Shown here: positions 20,434 through 21,158 of the stretch, piece after piece
Layout: every line of letters begins with the position of its first letter
How positions within the stretch are numbered: the first letter of the stretch is position 1
Origin: RGIG3102 sp964369915
GTDB lineage: Bacteria; Bacillota; Clostridia; Oscillospirales; Ruminococcaceae
Assembly (NCBI GenBank): GCA_964369915.1
Contig: CAYJGG010000031.1
Coordinates: forward strand, 1-21,158
DNA length: 21,158 nucleotides
Direction: 5' to 3'
The notes under the pieces: generated by a model
Told to the model about the DNA's origin: nothing
What the model saw: only the letters and a program-made list of their open reading frames with translations
Databases searched by the model: none
Translations under genes and position numbers: made by a program

Positions 20434-21158
20434 TTATTTACCAATATAATTCATAATATTTGCATCTTTATTTATTTTTGCTGTTATTATTGGTAAATTT
20501 GAAGTTAGCAATGAAGTTATCCCGGGGCCATGCCCGTGTCCATAGCTATCGCCATGTACCACAACTCCAAAAGTGCTTGCTCCTTTTTTATAAGCTCTTC
20601 CGACAGTATTTGTGTGATCTAAAATTAACACGAAATCACCAAAGCGAAGATTATCAAGTCCTAATTCTTGTATAGCTTCTTTATCAGTTGTCATTATATC
20701 ATAATCACCAGTGTGTGAGTTTGAGCTTCCTAGACCTGAACCCATTAAATAAGCTGGAACTGTTGCCACTACTGGCACAACTAGTTTGCCATCAACAATT
20801 TCTATTCCTAGATTATCTAATAAATTTGGATCTATTCCACAGCTAACAACTGTTTCTTCAAATCCTTCAATTTCTAGCCCTTGGCCACAACCTTTCACAA
20901 GGATTTTATCATCTATACACATTTTTTCTTTGTCTTCTTTAGAAAACTCGATTATTGTGTGCTCTATACCACCGTGACCGCCTAGCACATATCCTTTTGC
21001 GCCTTTAGCGTCTCCGGAAACTACTACAGCTTCGTTTCCACAGCAACCTAGTACCATTAATGCGTTATTTTCATTGCTATCTTCATTGCGAATCGTAACA
21101 CTCGGTTCAAGATGATCACCTTTGAATTTATATACGCTATCGCCTACGCCGATGTTAT
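20434..21158 (-). CDS. DUF4438 family protein, 5' end beyond the window
   Basis: 241 codons of an open frame are visible, running to the window edge, so the N-terminus is missing. It reads through an in-frame ATG at 21057 (internal, preceded by coding sequence such as SVYKFKGDHLEPSVTIRNED). Features: a GDHLEPSV segment, LGCCGNEAVVVSGDAKGAKGYVLGGHGG, a KGCGQGLEIEGF part, PAYLMGSGLGSSN and a C-terminal VVHGDSYGHGHGPGIT segment rich in Gly and His. This matches DUF4438, a family of unknown function found in anaerobes; the Gly/His/Asp-rich loops suggest metal or phosphate binding, which is inference. Total family length is roughly 290 residues, so only about 50 are missing. Confidence 0.85.
   Translation of the reverse strand, partial: NIGVGDSVYKFKGDHLEPSVTIRNEDSNENNALMVLGCCGNEAVVVSGDAKGAKGYVLGGHGGIEHTIIEFSKEDKEKMCIDDKILVKGCGQGLEIEGFEETVVSCGIDPNLLDNLGIEIVDGKLVVPVVATVPAYLMGSGLGSSNSHTGDYDIMTTDKEAIQELGLDNLRFGDFVLILDHTNTVGRAYKKGASTFGVVVHGDSYGHGHGPGITSLLTSNLPIITAKINKDANIMNYIGK

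Noticed and set aside
20434..21057. ATG 21057 as the true start of the DUF4438 gene
   Set aside because: The frame stays open and family-like (KFKGDHLEPSV) up to the window edge, with no Shine-Dalgarno before 21057.

Overview
The window comes from an AT-rich, low-GC Gram-positive anaerobe that forms endospores, most likely a member of the Clostridia. The signs are an intact pro-sigma-K-type sporulation sigma factor, a DUF4317 protein (a family seen mainly in Clostridia), a [FeFe]-hydrogenase-like protein, strong purine-rich Shine-Dalgarno sites and many hairpin terminators. I cannot name the genus. I see no insertion sequence, phage gene, CRISPR array or rRNA. It reads as ordinary chromosome with short transcription units, and no gap between genes exceeds about 265 bases.

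Left part (1-7520): the 5' half of a tRNA-Leu(UAA) gene, a TRIC/UPF0126 membrane protein, a DUF4317 protein, a ferredoxin / [FeFe]-hydrogenase-like / GGDEF fusion protein, a small MarR-like regulator facing away from it, xanthine phosphoribosyltransferase (xpt) with a perfect 23-bp hairpin at the start of its mRNA, a membrane-anchored polysaccharide deacetylase, and pyruvate kinase.

Middle part (7676-14098): deoB with a HAD phosphatase in one operon, a MarR regulator translationally coupled to a MATE exporter behind a repeat-rich promoter, a Cys/His-rich protein of unknown function behind a near-ideal promoter, a GNAT acetyltransferase with a DUF1801 protein, and a MerR-TipAS drug-sensing regulator with a textbook 19-bp-spacer promoter and dyad operator.

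Right part (14204-21158): sigK, a two-domain polyphosphate:AMP phosphotransferase followed 4 bases later by a membrane GGDEF protein, a class B penicillin-binding protein whose start codon is unclear, a HAD_SAK-type HAD protein, and a DUF4438 gene cut by the window edge.

Themes: nucleotide and pentose salvage next to glycolysis (xpt, deoB, pyk), two diguanylate cyclases of different design (one apparently a redox or H2 sensor without an inhibitory site, one membrane-bound with an inhibitory site beside a polyphosphate enzyme), drug-response modules (MarR-MATE, MerR-TipAS), and envelope or sporulation functions (deacetylase, PBP, SigK). The best candidates for new biology are the hydrogenase-GGDEF fusion, the xpt leader hairpin, the Cys/His-rich protein, and the internal start that would make a free TipAS drug-binding domain.
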